A stretch of DNA of 7,433 bases, from assembly GCA_035440755.1 (NCBI GenBank), contig DAORND010000119.1, forward strand, positions 1 to 7,433, in the 5' to 3' direction. Numbering within the stretch: position 1 is the first letter of the stretch; every line of letters starts with the position of its first letter. The notes beneath the pieces are model-generated. The model saw only the letters and a list, made by a program, of their open reading frames with translations. It searched no databases and was not told the DNA's origin. The position numbers and the translations under genes are program-made. Below, in pieces: positions 6,481 to 7,433 of this stretch. The stretch comes from Aquimonas sp002352135. Its GTDB lineage: Bacteria; Pseudomonadota; Gammaproteobacteria; Xanthomonadales; Xanthomonadaceae.

Positions 6481-7433
6481 CGGGCGTGACTCCGGTGGGT
6501 CTCTTCGGCAAGCTCTGTTTCGAGTTCAAGCAGCAGTTTCTCCAGCAGCCCAAGCGCGTCGCTGAGCGCTGTTTCCTCGATCACCAGTGGCGGCGCGAGA
6601 ATCAGCAGATTGCCGCGCGCTGCAAAAGACACGCCGGCTTCGAACCCTCTCTGCAGCAAACGTCGCAGACCAGGATGCATATCCGGCCAGGCCGACAAGG
6701 GCACGCGCGTCGAGGGATCAGTGACCAACTCGATCACCGCAAACAGGCCATGGCCGCCGCGGACGTCGCCGATCAGCGACAGACGGTTCTGCATAGCCCG
6801 CAGTTGCGCGTACATCTGTTGGCCGAGATGACGGGAGCGCGCGATGAGACCCTCCTCCTGGTAGCTGCGAATGGCAGCCACGCCAGCAGCGCAGGAGAGT
6901 GGATGGCCGCAGTACGTGAGTCCGGTCAGCAGCATCTTGGATCGCAGGTGCTCTGCCACAGTTTGATTGAGCACGACGGCGCCAAGCGGTAAGTGCGCAC
7001 CGGTCAGGCCTTTGGCGAGTGTCATCAAATCCGGTACGCCATCTGGGCCATGGCGCTGCCAGGCAAACCATTCTCCACAGCGTCCGAATCCACTCATGAC
7101 TTCATCGGCAATCAGATAGACGCCTCGCTCCTGGGTCGCCACGCGCAACGCAGGCCAATAGTTGTCGGGCGCGACAATTCCATTGGTGCCAGCGTTGGGT
7201 TCCATCAAGACCGCGGCGACGTCATGCATCCCCAAGGCATCGATACGTTCGGCGACGGCGGCCGCTGCGCGCTCGCCACAGGTCGTGGGATCTGGACTGT
7301 GCCAAGGGCAGCGATAGGCGTAGGGCGGTCCCACGTGGCTGACGCGAAATGCCTGCGCATCGACTTGCGCTGCGGTGCGGCTATCACCTGACAGGGCCAT
7401 GCTGGCGTAGCTCGCACCGTGGTAGGAACGATC
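6477..7433 (-). CDS. Class III PLP aminotransferase, taurine/beta-alanine:pyruvate type, 5' end off window
   Basis: The visible part is 318 residues plus the TGA stop. The frame is open to the right edge and begins DRSYHGAS, so roughly 100-130 N-terminal residues and the start lie outside the window. Positions below count from the first visible residue. Landmarks are SYHGAS (3-8), YAYRCPW (38-44), MEPNAGTNGIVAP (77-89), the PLP-pyridine Asp110 in IADEVMSGFGR, the Schiff-base Lys141 in TLAKGLTGAHLPLGAVV, and LTYCGHPLSCAAG (172-184). The HG-A-S, YRCP and GTNGI signatures fit the omega-amino acid:pyruvate branch (taurine, beta-alanine and related amines) and differ from the GEGG branch of the second aminotransferase in this operon. 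It probably produces the semialdehyde that the next gene's dehydrogenase would oxidise (inference from context). The stop overlaps that gene's ATG as ATGA. It is probably cytoplasmic; the exact amine donor is not determinable. Confidence 0.9.
   Translation of the reverse strand, partial: DRSYHGASYASMALSGDSRTAAQVDAQAFRVSHVGPPYAYRCPWHSPDPTTCGERAAAAVAERIDALGMHDVAAVLMEPNAGTNGIVAPDNYWPALRVATQERGVYLIADEVMSGFGRCGEWFAWQRHGPDGVPDLMTLAKGLTGAHLPLGAVVLNQTVAEHLRSKMLLTGLTYCGHPLSCAAGVAAIRSYQEEGLIARSRHLGQQMYAQLRAMQNRLSLIGDVRGGHGLFAVIELVTDPSTRVPLSAWPDMHPGLRRLLQRGFEAGVSFAARGNLLILAPPLVIEETALSDALGLLEKLLLELETELAEETHRSHAR
6490..6493 (-). promoter_or_regulatory. Shine-Dalgarno site for the aldehyde dehydrogenase gene
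   Basis: The minus strand reads GGAG, 9 bases before the ATG at 6480 and within the last codons of the preceding aminotransferase. It supports this start over the second in-frame ATG at residue 10. Confidence 0.5.

Noticed and set aside
1..7433. Terminators, promoters, tRNAs, insertion sequences, inverted-repeat boundaries or CRISPR arrays.
   Set aside because: Coding sequence fills the whole window with gaps of at most 2 bases, and no repeat array, RNA gene signature or hairpin followed by a T-run was seen by eye.

Overview
The window is a compact, GC-rich, fully co-oriented gene block. Six genes lie on the minus strand and read from the right end (7433) to the left end (1), with no intergenic space longer than 2 bases. 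The high GC content, the dense operon and the exported S9 peptidase suit a proteobacterium, perhaps a Xanthomonadales-like gammaproteobacterium. That placement is an impression; nothing in the window fixes the taxon.

In transcription order the genes are: (1) a class III PLP aminotransferase of the taurine/beta-alanine:pyruvate type, 5' end outside the window (6477-7433); (2) an aldehyde dehydrogenase resembling 1-pyrroline-5-carboxylate dehydrogenase, interrupted by an in-frame TAA (4912-6480); (3) and (4) the A and B subunits of a glutaconate-type family I CoA-transferase (4031-4912 and 3237-4034); (5) a second class III aminotransferase of the GABA/acetylornithine type (1909-3234); (6) an exported S9 prolyl-oligopeptidase-family peptidase whose last residues run off the left edge (1-1907). 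The junctions are ATGA, TGATG, ATGA, a 2-base gap and a 1-base gap, so the genes are probably co-transcribed and translationally coupled. No promoter, operator, terminator, RNA gene, repeat array, mobile element or CRISPR is visible. The promoter presumably lies to the right of the window.

Taken together, genes 1-5 look like a catabolic route. Aminotransferases convert an amine or omega-amino acid to a semialdehyde, the dehydrogenase oxidises this to a carboxylate, and the CoA-transferase activates the acid as a CoA thioester. With two different aminotransferases, a diamine or omega-amino acid going to a dicarboxylyl-CoA is an attractive model, but the substrate cannot be read from sequence. 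The exported peptidase may supply peptides or amino acids, or may only share the transcript.

The most notable feature is the nonsense codon at 5359-5361. Both halves of the dehydrogenase are in the same frame and otherwise intact, so a recent substitution, a base-call error or, less likely, readthrough must be considered.
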